From the NCBI GenBank assembly GCA_016213245.1, contig JACRBC010000122.1, positions 1 through 48,732 on the forward strand: a stretch of 48,732 nt of DNA, read 5' to 3'. Positions within the stretch are counted from its first letter, which is position 1. Each line of letters begins with the position of its first letter. Below the pieces are notes generated by a model. That model was not told the DNA's origin. It worked only from the letters and a program-made list of their open reading frames with translations, and did no database searches. The translations under genes and the position numbers were made by a program. Of this stretch, positions 33,746 through 42,019 are shown piece after piece. This DNA comes from Candidatus Solibacter usitatus (GTDB taxonomy: Bacteria; Acidobacteriota; Terriglobia; Bryobacterales; Bryobacteraceae).

Positions 33746-36700
33746 CTACGACTCGACAGTTTCCGCCCGTCGGCCGACCCGACTCAACACCGACGGAATC
33801 ACGATCATGTTCAAGAGAGTCGAGGTGAACAGCCCGGAAAGGATGACTATGGCCATCGGCGCCTGGATTTCGCTTCCTGGTTTGCCCGCCCCGAGCGCGA
33901 CGGGAATCAGCGCCAGGCCGGCCGCGAGCGCCGTCATCAGGATTGGGGAGACTCGTTCCGATGCTCCACGCAGGACGGCTCTCCGGAGATCAGTTTCTCC
34001 CTCGACTTCCATCAGGCGCCGGACGTGGGAAACCAGCATAATCCCGTTGCGCGTGGCGATGCCGAACAGCGTGATGAAGCCGATGATCGACGCCACCGAG
34101 AGGATCCCACCCGAAAGGAAGACGCCTGCCACACCGCCCACGAGCGCAAACGGGAGGTTGAGCATGATCACAATGGCATCCTGGAAGCTCTTGAACGCGG
34201 TCACCAGAATCAGCAGTATGCCCACGAGCACAAAGCCACTGAGCAACAAGAGCCTGTTGGACGCGCTTGCTTCGCTCTCAAACTGGCCGCCGTATTCGAT
34301 CCGGTAGCCCTGCGGGAGAGGCACAGTCTGAGCCACCTGCTTTTGAATGCCGGTCACTACGCTGCGAAGGTCGCGGCCCGCGACGTTGCACTGCACTACT
34401 ATCTTTCGCTGCACGGCTTCGCGCGTGATGAGGTTTGGCCCCCGATCCTCTCGGATCTCCGCGATCGAACCGAGGGGAACACGCGGGCCCAGCGGAGAGT
34501 CAATCAGGAGGTCGCGGACTTGCTTCACGTGCTCAATGGGTCCAGTTTGAAAGCGGACTATCAGCGGAAAACTTACCTGCCCTTCCAGGATCTGGCCCAC
34601 CTCCTTTCCCACGAAGGCAGTCTGTACCGTTTCGGCGACTGAGCCCGCCTGCAGCCCCAGCCTGGCCGACAAAACCGGATCGACCTTAACTCCCAGAGTT
34701 GGGATGTCGGTCTGCTGGTCCGTGGAGAGATCCACCACGCCGGGCACCGTCGCCATAGACGCCTGCACGCGCTTGGCAAGCGATCGGAGCGCAACCAGAT
34801 CGTCTCCGAAAATCTTCACAGCGATGTTCGCCCGCGTGCCCGAAAGCATGTGGTCGATGCGGTGTGAGATGGGTTGGCCGACGGTGACGTTCATTCCTGG
34901 CAGGAGGGTCACTTTCTCGCGGATCTCTTCGAGCACCGCCTGTTTCGTCCTCTTTCCCATCCGCAGAGTGACGTCAATTTCGGCCGATTCCACACTCATG
35001 ACATGCTCGTCCAACTCCGCTCGACCGGTTCTGCGGGCAGTGGAGACCACCTCCGGGACGGAGAGGAGGATGCGCTCCAGCCCATTCCCCAATTGATCAG
35101 ACTCGGCCAGGCTCGTGCCCGGCAGGGTCACGGCGCTGAGGGTGAGAGTTCCCTCGTTGAATTCGGGGAGAAACGCGTGCCCCATGAACGTGTAGCTGGC
35201 GAGGGTGACCGCGAGGACAACCACAGAGAATGAGACCACGACCGTACTGTGATCGACGGACCAGGCAACAACCGGCTGATACGCTGCTTTGATCTTCCGC
35301 ACCAACCAGGGCTCGTGCCCGCTCACCACCGACTTCACTTTCGGCAACAGGAACGAACAAAGGGCGGGTGTGACCGTCAGTGCGACGACCAGTGATGCAA
35401 ACAGAGCGATCACGTAAGCCAAGCCAAGGGGTCGCAGCAGGCGCCCTTCCACGCTGGTAAGAAAGAAGAGCGGCAGAAAGACGAGGCCCACGATCAGTGT
35501 CGCGAAGACGATGGACTGGCGGATCTCGCTGCTGGCCCGATAAATCACCTCCATCGGGCTGAGACGCTCCGTCTCCGGCAGCCGGGCGTTCAATCGCAAC
35601 CGGCGCATGACATTCTCGACATCGATGATCGCGTCGTCCACGAGTACACCAATCGCGATGGCGAGTCCGCCGAGGCTCATCGCGTTGATGGTCAATCCCA
35701 TCCACTTGAGCCCCAGGATGGCGGCGAGGAGCGACAGCGGGAGCGCCAGCAGCGTGACGAACGCCGCACGGAAGTTGACGAGGAACAGGAGTACGACGAC
35801 GATGACCAACAACGAGCCTTCGGCGATGGCGGCGCTCAGATTGTCGAGGGAACGTTCGATGAAATCGGCCTGACGGAAGATGTTGCGATCGATGTGCATG
35901 CCTTTGGGCAGTGTTCTCTCGATGTCATCCAGCGTCAGATCGAGCGACCTGGTGAGTGCGAGCGTGTTGGCCCCCGGTTGTTTCTGGATGCCCAGGATCA
36001 CCGCTGGTTCGCCTTTGTGCGACGCTTCACCGCGCTTCAGGGCCGGGCCGATTTGGACCGCGGCAACGTCCTTAATGAATACCGGGCGGCCCTCCCGCGC
36101 CGTGACGGCGATTTGCCCGATCTCAGCCACGCTCGATACGCGGCCGAGTCCCTGGATCAGATACTCCTGCCCACCCGACACGCGGAATCCTGCAGAGGAG
36201 TTTCGATTCGCCTGGCGGAGGGCCGTTTCCACCTGATCCAACGTGACGTTGTACTGCCGCAACCGGTTGGGATCGATCAACACCTGATATTGCTTCTGCC
36301 CACCTCCCGTGGGGATCACCTGGGAAACGCCGGGCACCGCCAGGAGGCGCCGCCGGACGATCGTCTCGGCGACGGTCCGCAGCTCGAGCGGGGTGTGCAC
36401 TGCGGATTCGAGCGTGACGAACAGGACCTCGCCCATGATCGATGAGATGGGGGCGAGGTAGGGCCGCTCGACGCCGGGCGGCAGCGTACCGGAGACGAGG
36501 TTCACCTTCTCGGTCACAATCTGGCGGGCGCGATGGATATCTTCGCCCCACTCAAACTCCACCCAGATGACAGCGACCCCAACGGCGGTCGCGGAGCGCA
36601 CGCGGCGGACACCTGCGGAGCCGTTCAATGCGGACTCAATCGGGAACGTGACCAGGGATTCCATTTCAGTGGGAACCATGCCCTTGCCCTCGACGAGGAT

Positions 36701-36844
36701 GGTCACGGTCGGCGCGGTGAGGTCCGGCAGCACGTCCAGCGGCATTTCCTTGGCAACGTAGATGCCCCACGCCAGGAATGCAATCGAGAGGGCGACGACC
36801 ACGGCCCGGTATTGGAGAGACCAGCGAATCAGTTTGTCAATCAT
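33746..36844 (-). CDS. Heavy-metal efflux RND pump (CusA/CzcA family)
   Basis: A 1032-aa inner-membrane RND pump of the heavy-metal group. It begins MIDKLIRWSLQYR with the first membrane helix. Two large periplasmic loops and twelve helices follow; PLDVLPDLTAPTVTILVEG and VPTEMESLVTFPIE are hallmark N-terminal sequences. TM4 has GVLVDDAIIDVENVMRRL, with D403, D408 and E410 placed much like the proton-relay acids of CzcA. GIATRNGIMLVSHVRRL marks TM10. It pumps metal ions from periplasm or cytoplasm to the outside with the adaptor and outer-membrane factor. The metal cannot be fixed by eye. It is the last gene of its operon, 11 bp after the adaptor gene. Confidence 0.95.
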   Translation of the reverse strand: MIDKLIRWSLQYRAVVVALSIAFLAWGIYVAKEMPLDVLPDLTAPTVTILVEGKGMVPTEMESLVTFPIESALNGSAGVRRVRSATAVGVAVIWVEFEWGEDIHRARQIVTEKVNLVSGTLPPGVERPYLAPISSIMGEVLFVTLESAVHTPLELRTVAETIVRRRLLAVPGVSQVIPTGGGQKQYQVLIDPNRLRQYNVTLDQVETALRQANRNSSAGFRVSGGQEYLIQGLGRVSSVAEIGQIAVTAREGRPVFIKDVAAVQIGPALKRGEASHKGEPAVILGIQKQPGANTLALTRSLDLTLDDIERTLPKGMHIDRNIFRQADFIERSLDNLSAAIAEGSLLVIVVVLLFLVNFRAAFVTLLALPLSLLAAILGLKWMGLTINAMSLGGLAIAIGVLVDDAIIDVENVMRRLRLNARLPETERLSPMEVIYRASSEIRQSIVFATLIVGLVFLPLFFLTSVEGRLLRPLGLAYVIALFASLVVALTVTPALCSFLLPKVKSVVSGHEPWLVRKIKAAYQPVVAWSVDHSTVVVSFSVVVLAVTLASYTFMGHAFLPEFNEGTLTLSAVTLPGTSLAESDQLGNGLERILLSVPEVVSTARRTGRAELDEHVMSVESAEIDVTLRMGKRTKQAVLEEIREKVTLLPGMNVTVGQPISHRIDHMLSGTRANIAVKIFGDDLVALRSLAKRVQASMATVPGVVDLSTDQQTDIPTLGVKVDPVLSARLGLQAGSVAETVQTAFVGKEVGQILEGQVSFPLIVRFQTGPIEHVKQVRDLLIDSPLGPRVPLGSIAEIREDRGPNLITREAVQRKIVVQCNVAGRDLRSVVTGIQKQVAQTVPLPQGYRIEYGGQFESEASASNRLLLLSGFVLVGILLILVTAFKSFQDAIVIMLNLPFALVGGVAGVFLSGGILSVASIIGFITLFGIATRNGIMLVSHVRRLMEVEGETDLRRAVLRGASERVSPILMTALAAGLALIPVALGAGKPGSEIQAPMAIVILSGLFTSTLLNMIVIPSVLSRVGRRAETVES

Positions 36845-36855
36845 CGTTCTCTCGC

Positions 36856-38403
36856 TTAGTGAACGTGCCCGTGTGCCGGGATCTGGTTGGACATGGCCGA
36901 CAGGCGAATCAGGTAGGCCCCTCGCGAAACAACCCGGTCGCCCGGCTTGATTCCTTCAGCGATCTGGACGTAGCTACCCTCGGTCTGCCCGAGCTTCACC
37001 GGTCTCCGAATGAAGGCCTCGCCTTCGAGTTGAACGAACACGACCGGACGGCCTCCGTCGTCCACGACGGCGGAGACCGGCACGGCGGGTTGCGGTCTGC
37101 CGGTGGGACCGAGGAGCCGCGCGTAGACGGTTTGGTTGATGGCCAGAGAACGATCCGCATTCGAAGCCTCGTAGATTACCCGGAAGGTGCGCGTGTTCGG
37201 ATCCACCAGTCTTCCCACCGAAATCAGGCGGTTCAATTTCCGCGTTGTTTGCCCGCCTGGCACCTCCAGTTCCGCCTCCCGGAACTGAGCGATGCGCGGG
37301 AGTTCAGATTCGGGGACGATGGCGGAGACATAGACCGTATCCGCATCCATGATTTTGAACAGAGCCGTGCCAGACTCTACATTGGAGCCTGACGCGGCGT
37401 GGGTCTCCGTAATCAGCCCGGTGATGGGGGCACGAAGCAGAAACGGCATCGTCGTCGCTGGATATCCGGAAGCTTCCCGGCTCGACTGGTATTGGGTCAG
37501 ACGAGCCGTGGCCGCCGTGATGCGCGCCTCCGCGGTTTGTTCCGCGAAGCGCGCTTCATCGACTTTCCTGGCAGGGCCGGCGCCTGCGCTCAGCAGTCTC
37601 TCTGCCCGTTGGCGCTCTTTGCGTGCCAACTGCAGCGCCGCTTCCGCCTCGGTCTTGGCCAATTCGAGAGCCGGCAACTCCGATGGACTGCTGGTCGGAG
37701 ATACAATCGTCGCCATGACCTGTCCCTTCTGAACTGTCGTGCCGATGGGCGGCACAATGCTTGACGCGAGACGGCCACTGAACGGCGCCGTCACTTCTGC
37801 TTCTCCTCCAACGCGTGGTGAAATCTCGGCGGGAACCCGCATCACCTCTCGCGCGGGACGATCCTTTACGACCTCGGTGGCAAAGTCGAGTGCCCACTGT
37901 TGTTCCTTCAGAAAGGAGACGGTCTCCTCCTTGGACGGTTCGTCTTCGTGCACGGCGGCCTTCGCGTCCGGGTATACACGCACCGCGCCGAGCTCATGCC
38001 GGTCCGTCTCGCCGGCCGCCGAGAGCGCGACGGCCATCTCGTACTCGCCGGAGTTCTTGGGCTGGACGTCAACGCCGAAGATGCCAGGACGCGAGGGCGC
38101 GGTTGCGGTGAAGACCTCCGTCGACCCGTCTTTCGATTTGAGGATTACCTCAACCTTGCCGGCCTTCTGCGCCTTGAAGGTCTGGAGGCTCGTGAAATGA
38201 ACAGCGAAGCGGCTCTTCACTCCCGCGATCAGTGCCGGGTACTCCATGAAGAGCTCGGTCTTGCCGGTCCAATGGCTGACGGCCTCCTTGTGCGGTTCCT
38301 CTTTGGCGCTTTTGGGCACCGCGGACGCTTCGTTTTGAGCGCCCGGCCGGCAGGCGGAAAGCACCAGCCCCGCGCAGACAATCCACATGCAGTTCTTCTT
38401 CAC
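36856..38403 (-). CDS. Periplasmic adaptor subunit of metal RND pump (CusB/CzcB-like lipoprotein)
   Basis: A 515-aa membrane-fusion protein. The lipobox LVLSAC (cysteine near 18) predicts a lipoprotein. Residues ~35-160 form an extra N-terminal beta domain (FMEYPALIAGVKSRFAVHF, GIFGVDVQPKNSGEYEMAVA) that is not in the minimal adaptor. Then come the split lipoyl domain (VTAPFSGRLASSIVPPIGTT), a helical hairpin (ELAKTEAEAALQLARKERQR) and the beta-barrel. The last residues, IPAHGHVH, are His-rich and could bind metal. It overlaps the outer-membrane factor gene by 4 bp and precedes the pump by 11 bp. Confidence 0.92.
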   Translation of the reverse strand: MKKNCMWIVCAGLVLSACRPGAQNEASAVPKSAKEEPHKEAVSHWTGKTELFMEYPALIAGVKSRFAVHFTSLQTFKAQKAGKVEVILKSKDGSTEVFTATAPSRPGIFGVDVQPKNSGEYEMAVALSAAGETDRHELGAVRVYPDAKAAVHEDEPSKEETVSFLKEQQWALDFATEVVKDRPAREVMRVPAEISPRVGGEAEVTAPFSGRLASSIVPPIGTTVQKGQVMATIVSPTSSPSELPALELAKTEAEAALQLARKERQRAERLLSAGAGPARKVDEARFAEQTAEARITAATARLTQYQSSREASGYPATTMPFLLRAPITGLITETHAASGSNVESGTALFKIMDADTVYVSAIVPESELPRIAQFREAELEVPGGQTTRKLNRLISVGRLVDPNTRTFRVIYEASNADRSLAINQTVYARLLGPTGRPQPAVPVSAVVDDGGRPVVFVQLEGEAFIRRPVKLGQTEGSYVQIAEGIKPGDRVVSRGAYLIRLSAMSNQIPAHGHVH

Positions 38404-39656
38404 TTCGTCACCTCCCGGCCCATGACTCTCGCCAGTTCGATCTGCGCTTCACTTGCGGCGGAGCCCAACTCAATCAGCCGTTGTTGCGACTGCCGCCGCA
38501 ACCGGAAAACGTCCAAGAGATCCAGAATGCCGACCTCACCCTCCTGATAGGCCGTCTGAGCGATCTTGAGTAGTTCCTCGTTCCGCCCGCCCAACTCTCG
38601 GGCGTAGCTCTCGGCCGCCTGACGCCTCAGATTCAGGGTCTGGTAGGCACCGGCAACCTGGGCGCGGACTTGGTGCTCTAACGCCTGCCTGTGGGCGTCG
38701 ATCCGTGTCTGTTCGGCCTGGAGTCTGACCACTTCAGCCTGTCCGCGATTGAAGGAGGGGATGGGGATCGTGATCCCGACGAAGACGCCATTCTGGGTTC
38801 GCTCCGATGGCGTCCTACCCGGTTGCGAGAAATTAATTGCATCCGCTCGCTTCAGGCCACCCGCCAGCACGGGTTCGGAATAGCGCAAGCGTGCTGCTGC
38901 CTGTTGTTCGAGCCGGAGACGAGCAGCCAGTTGTTGGTCGGAGCGGATCTCACAACGGGAGGCCAAGGCCTGAGTCTGAAGCTCGGACAACTCCGGCAAT
39001 TCCTGAGTTGAAATGCTAATGCCCTCGACTTTGGAGATTTCTGTACCTTGCGGAAGAAACTCAAGCATCCGGCTGCGAGCCTGGGCCGATTGCGCCCGCA
39101 CCAGCGCCAACTCTGACCGCAGCTCCACCAACTCTCGTTCCCATCGAAGCCTGTCGAATCGCGATCCTTCACCCTCTCGCTCGCGTGTGGCCAGGACGCG
39201 GATCACCTTCTGGAGGTCCCGCATCGTCGCGTTCAGTACGTCCTCTCGATCCTGAAGCGCCAGTAGCCGAAAGAATGCCAGACGAAGCTCAGCGCGAAGT
39301 TGCCAAATCAAGGCCTCCGCGTCCGCCTCAGCCGCGCCGACGGCCGGCGCGACAGCTTGGCGCAGGATTCCAATTCTTCCGCTGAGCGGCAGCGTCTGCT
39401 CGGCCTGAAAAAACTCCGTGAACCCAGCGCCTTCACGGCTGTAGCTGAAGCTGGGGTTGCTATATAAGCCGCGCCCCTTGGCGTCGGCGCGTGTTACAGC
39501 AACTTGTGCCCGCGCAGCCACGGCTTGAGGGCTCTGCCGTGCGAATAGTTCAAGAACGCGAGCTTCGGTCCATGTTTGTGCCGAGCACGTCACGGCAAGG
39601 ACCAGAGGGCTCAAGCAAGCCACAATACAGGCGCGGATCGTTGAACTTGGGAACAT
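38400..39656 (-). CDS. TolC-family outer membrane factor of metal efflux (CusC/CzcC-like)
   Basis: A 418-aa outer-membrane efflux protein. A signal peptide (ACIVACLSPLVLAVTCSA) is followed by WTEARVLELFARQSPQAVAA and two OEP repeats rich in long helices (DRLRWERELVELRSELALVR; RRQAAESYARELGGRNEELL), ending with a typical AYQEGEVGILDLLDVFRLRR. The CzcC-like GLYSNPSFSYSREG is present. The ATG at 39656 has AGGTGG 4 nt upstream; the longer start at 39695 is less likely. It forms the exit duct for the pump. It overlaps the adaptor by 4 bp and follows the His-rich protein gene by 64 bp. Confidence 0.92.
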   Translation of the reverse strand: MFPSSTIRACIVACLSPLVLAVTCSAQTWTEARVLELFARQSPQAVAARAQVAVTRADAKGRGLYSNPSFSYSREGAGFTEFFQAEQTLPLSGRIGILRQAVAPAVGAAEADAEALIWQLRAELRLAFFRLLALQDREDVLNATMRDLQKVIRVLATREREGEGSRFDRLRWERELVELRSELALVRAQSAQARSRMLEFLPQGTEISKVEGISISTQELPELSELQTQALASRCEIRSDQQLAARLRLEQQAAARLRYSEPVLAGGLKRADAINFSQPGRTPSERTQNGVFVGITIPIPSFNRGQAEVVRLQAEQTRIDAHRQALEHQVRAQVAGAYQTLNLRRQAAESYARELGGRNEELLKIAQTAYQEGEVGILDLLDVFRLRRQSQQRLIELGSAASEAQIELARVMGREVTK

Positions 39657-39720
39657 ATTTCCACCTCGATGCAGGAACAGAATCAGGCTGGACACACGTT
39701 AGGCGTGCCCGGAGAGGTGG

Positions 39721-40086
39721 TTAGAGGGGGGGAGCGCGGGGCGGGAGCTGGATGAGGCCAGGAGGATCATGAGCGCGCGGAGCCGGGGCCCGCAACAGCT
39801 CATAGCGCTCAGGGGGAGCCGAGACGATCATCGGCTCGCTCTTTTCGGCGACGAAAGGCCGCACGGAGTTCTGCGCGAGAACGACCCAATCTACCGGCTG
39901 CACGTCATCATCATCGTCTGGTCCATGTAGGGCCAGATGTTGAGCGGACAACAACCGCAGATGGGAGTGCGGCATCGCTGTCGCATGCCGATGGTCCGGA
40001 TCGCGGCGATGCATGTGGGCGAGCGGCGCTTGAGGGAAGCTCAGGAGCAACGCGAAGGTGGCCGTGATTGCCGGCAATCGTTTCAA
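39721..40086 (-). CDS. Small exported His-rich protein heading the metal efflux operon
   Basis: A 121-aa protein from a TTG with GGAGG 5 nt upstream. Residues 1-23 are a signal peptide ([20 protein letters not shown], cut after PLA). The mature end is strikingly His-rich: eight His between residues 24 and 54, including HMH, HRH and HSH, then five consecutive Asp (57-61). A proline-rich tail ends PPRAPPL. It probably binds the exported metal in the periplasm, as a buffer or metallochaperone; this is inference. The start codon overlaps the stop of the kinase remnant (TTGA), indicating translational coupling. I know no named family. Confidence 0.75.
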   Translation of the reverse strand: MKRLPAITATFALLLSFPQAPLAHMHRRDPDHRHATAMPHSHLRLLSAQHLALHGPDDDDDVQPVDWVVLAQNSVRPFVAEKSEPMIVSAPPERYELLRAPAPRAHDPPGLIQLPPRAPPL

Positions 40087-40290
40087 GATCCCCTCCAGTG
40101 TATGATCCCTGGATCGGGCTGGTCAACGACGCCCTTGCCAGGCTCGCCCTCACGGCGAGCCAACGGCAGGCGGACCGTGAACGTGCTGCCTTTGCCAGGT
40201 TGGCTGGTAACGTCGATTGTCCCCGCATGCCTATCGACGATCCAGCGCCCGATAGACAGCCCCAAGCCCGCCCCGCGGTGGTCTATGTGG
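40083..40290 (-). pseudogene. C-terminal remnant of a sensor histidine kinase
   Basis: In the minus frame ending at 40083 there is a clear HATPase_c end: [20 protein letters not shown] (G2 box) followed by [19 protein letters not shown]. The homology fades upstream of about 40290, and the frame beyond reads as shadow sequence. The dimerisation, H-box and N-box regions are gone, so no active kinase can be made. Its tail overlaps the start of the His-rich gene by 4 bp, which shows that a metal-sensing two-component system once led the efflux operon. The left border is approximate. Confidence 0.8.
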
Positions 40291-40432
40291 AGGTCGTCCC
40301 CGATGGACTGAGGAGAGTGAATTCCTTTGGGAGAGTCACCAGAGGCTCCTTGCAGGACGGGGCGTTGCTGTGGATAGAATGCGGGCATTGCCGACGCGCC
40401 GATGGGCGTTGTGGGGGCATGGGGTGAGTTGC

Positions 40433-40522
40433 GTGCCGGGACTGGCAGGCGGACGCCGCGCTGGTTGACGGGAATGGGCGACGGTTGTGAACGGCCGGAG
40501 GTGAGCGTAGGATTGGGGCATG
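40433..40522 (+). repeat. ~90-bp promoter-bearing repeat, copy 1
   Basis: It shares about four of every five bases with 41011-41098. Common parts include TGCCGGGAC, GCCGCGCTG, TGACGGGAATG, GGTTGTGAA and GTAGGATTGGGG. Both copies end at the start codon of a small gene. Confidence 0.75.
40485..40513 (+). promoter_or_regulatory. Promoter of the nucleotidyltransferase gene
   Basis: TTGTGA (40485-40490), a 17-bp spacer and TAGGAT (40508-40513), ending 6 nt before the ATG. It lies inside repeat copy 1 and would give a leaderless transcript. Confidence 0.5.
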
Positions 40523-40840
40523 GCCAACATGGCGGCGGTAGTACAGAAGATTGTGGATGCGCTCCGCGGGGACGGGCAGGTGGAGAAGGTGATCCTGTTC
40601 GGTGCGCAGGCGATGGGGGATGGCGGAGCTGACGGCGATTGGGATGTGATGGTGGTGGAATCAGGCGCGGTGGACCGGCGCAAAGAAGGCAGCCGGCTAA
40701 AGAACAAGCTGAGCGGGGTGGGTGTGGGGATCGACCTGGTGGTGGTGAGCCGGGAGAAGTTCGACTACTGGCGGGAGAGAACGGGGAACGTCTACTACAA
40801 GGCGGCGACGGAGGGCCGGGTGGTGTATGAAGCGGCTTAA
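40520..40840 (+). CDS. MNT-type nucleotidyltransferase domain protein
   Basis: A 106-aa minimal nucleotidyltransferase. The fold is recognisable from [19 protein letters not shown], then DWDVMVV with D40 and D42, and [13 protein letters not shown] with D72 as the third acidic residue. The usual GS of this family is GA (G28-A29), which may weaken activity. Such proteins usually pair with a HEPN partner as a toxin-antitoxin or AMPylation module. No HEPN gene is adjacent: 255 bp without a gene follow. The promoter lies within the repeat shared with the next small gene. Confidence 0.75.
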   Translation: MANMAAVVQKIVDALRGDGQVEKVILFGAQAMGDGGADGDWDVMVVESGAVDRRKEGSRLKNKLSGVGVGIDLVVVSREKFDYWRERTGNVYYKAATEGRVVYEAA

Positions 40841-41010
40841 GAGACAGCCGTCCGTCGCGGGAACGCGTCCGTTGGAATGTGGACGGAGAAACGGATGCCG
40901 GGCAGGGCGACACGCCGGGTGATGATGGCCGCGCAGGCGCCGTCGTGGAGAGACGACCGGAACGTTGTGCGGGCGGGTGGCTACACAGGAGCCGGCATCG
41001 GCACAGATGG

Positions 41011-41098
41011 TGTGCCGGGACGAAGGCGGAGGCCGCGCTGACTGACGGGAATGCGGCGCGGTTGTGAATGGTCTGGGAGGGGGTAGGATTGGGGGATG
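41011..41098 (+). repeat. ~90-bp promoter-bearing repeat, copy 2
   Basis: A second copy of the sequence at 40433-40522, differing by scattered substitutions and short indels. It also ends exactly at a start codon, 41096, though the coding sequences after the two copies are unrelated. Everything between 40841 and here lacks a recognisable gene. Confidence 0.75.
41062..41089 (+). promoter_or_regulatory. Promoter of the TPR-fragment gene
   Basis: TTGTGA (41062-41067), a 16-bp spacer and TAGGAT (41084-41089), ending 6 nt before the ATG. It matches the promoter in copy 1 in both hexamers. Confidence 0.5.
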
Positions 41099-41326
41099 GT
41101 CAACGCGGAGGCGGCGGAGAAGAGCGTGCGGGAGGCGATCCGGCTGGACGCGAGCCACCGGCTGCCGCAGGCGCTGCACCTGCTGGGGGTGATGCTGGCG
41201 GAGCGCCAGGATGATGCGGGCGCGGCCGATTGCTTCCGCGGCTACCTGCGGTATGCGACCGACGCCGCGCTGGCGGCGATCGAAGACCGGAAATGGGGCG
41301 CGCCGGGAGGGGTCCGGGTGCAATAG
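41096..41326 (+). CDS. Short TPR-like protein, possibly a fragment
   Basis: A 76-aa product with about one and a half tetratricopeptide-like helical pairs: [40 protein letters not shown] and [10 protein letters not shown]. The ending is irregular. Longer TPR proteins have this sequence in their interior, so it may be a truncated remnant placed behind a repeat-borne promoter. No signal peptide is seen. It ends 10 bp before the DUF1080 gene. Confidence 0.55.
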   Translation: MVNAEAAEKSVREAIRLDASHRLPQALHLLGVMLAERQDDAGAADCFRGYLRYATDAALAAIEDRKWGAPGGVRVQ

Positions 41327-41329
41327 AAT
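41324..41329 (+). promoter_or_regulatory. -10-like box of the DUF1080 gene
   Basis: TAGAAT ends 7 nt before the ATG at 41337. The string TAGAAT, an optional A, then GCGGGCAT also occurs at 40375-40388, where it is followed by no gene. Confidence 0.4.
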
Positions 41330-41336
41330 AGCGGGC

Positions 41337-41963
41337 ATGGAACTCCGGACCCTGTTCGCCGCGGGCCTTATGCTGGCCCTGCCGATTTGCGCCGCCGACA
41401 AGCCCGCCAAGCCGGGCAAGTGGGTAAAGATGTTCAACGGAAAGAGCCTGGATGGCTGGAAGGCCAACGAGAATCCCCAGGCATGGACAGTGGTGAAGGA
41501 AGATGGCAAGGCCGCCATCAAGACCAGCGGTTTCCGCAGCCACCTGTTCTGGATGACGGAAGAGTGCGAGAATTGCGAGTTCAAGGCCGATTTCAAGGTG
41601 ATGGACGGCTCGAACTCGGGGATGTACTTCAGGACGGCCTTTGGGCCTGGATTCCCGAAGGGCTATGAGGCGCAGGTGAACGCCACGCACCGCGATCCGG
41701 TAAAGACGGGCAGCCTGTACAACTTCCACAAGAACCTGGAGAGCCCGACCAAGCCGGGCGAGTGGGGCACGCAGTGGATCATCGCCGAGGGCAACCACAT
41801 CATCATCAAGAGCGTGGTGAAGGGCGTGGAGAAGGTGATCACGGACTTCGTGGACGAGAAGAACACGTTCATGAAGGGCTACCTGGCGCTGCAGGGGCAC
41901 GATCCGAACAGCACGACCTACTACCGCAACCTGATGTTCCGGAAGCTGCCGGCGAAGAAGTAA
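41337..41963 (+). CDS. DUF1080 (3-keto-disaccharide hydrolase-like) exported protein
   Basis: A 208-aa concanavalin-like protein with a signal peptide (MELRTLFAAGLMLALPICAA). DUF1080 signatures are WVKMFNGKSLDGWKANE, FRSHLFWMTEECENCEFKAD, FKVMDGSNSGMYFRTAF and GYLALQGHDPNSTTYYRNL. Some members act on 3-keto sugars or their glycosides; others are only sugar-binding. The start was set after the -10-like box; a longer frame to 41211 is shadow sequence. A second, divergent DUF1080 protein is encoded at 46381-47046. Confidence 0.9.
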   Translation: MELRTLFAAGLMLALPICAADKPAKPGKWVKMFNGKSLDGWKANENPQAWTVVKEDGKAAIKTSGFRSHLFWMTEECENCEFKADFKVMDGSNSGMYFRTAFGPGFPKGYEAQVNATHRDPVKTGSLYNFHKNLESPTKPGEWGTQWIIAEGNHIIIKSVVKGVEKVITDFVDEKNTFMKGYLALQGHDPNSTTYYRNLMFRKLPAKK

Positions 41964-42019
41964 ACTTTTCGAACGATTGACCAGGGATAGCCGTCTTCCC
42001 GGGTGGAGGCTTGCACGCG

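Noticed and set aside
40841..41095. HEPN partner of the nucleotidyltransferase
   Set aside because: No HEPN-like frame with an RxxxxH motif was found in the region after the gene; the sequence is mostly the second repeat copy.
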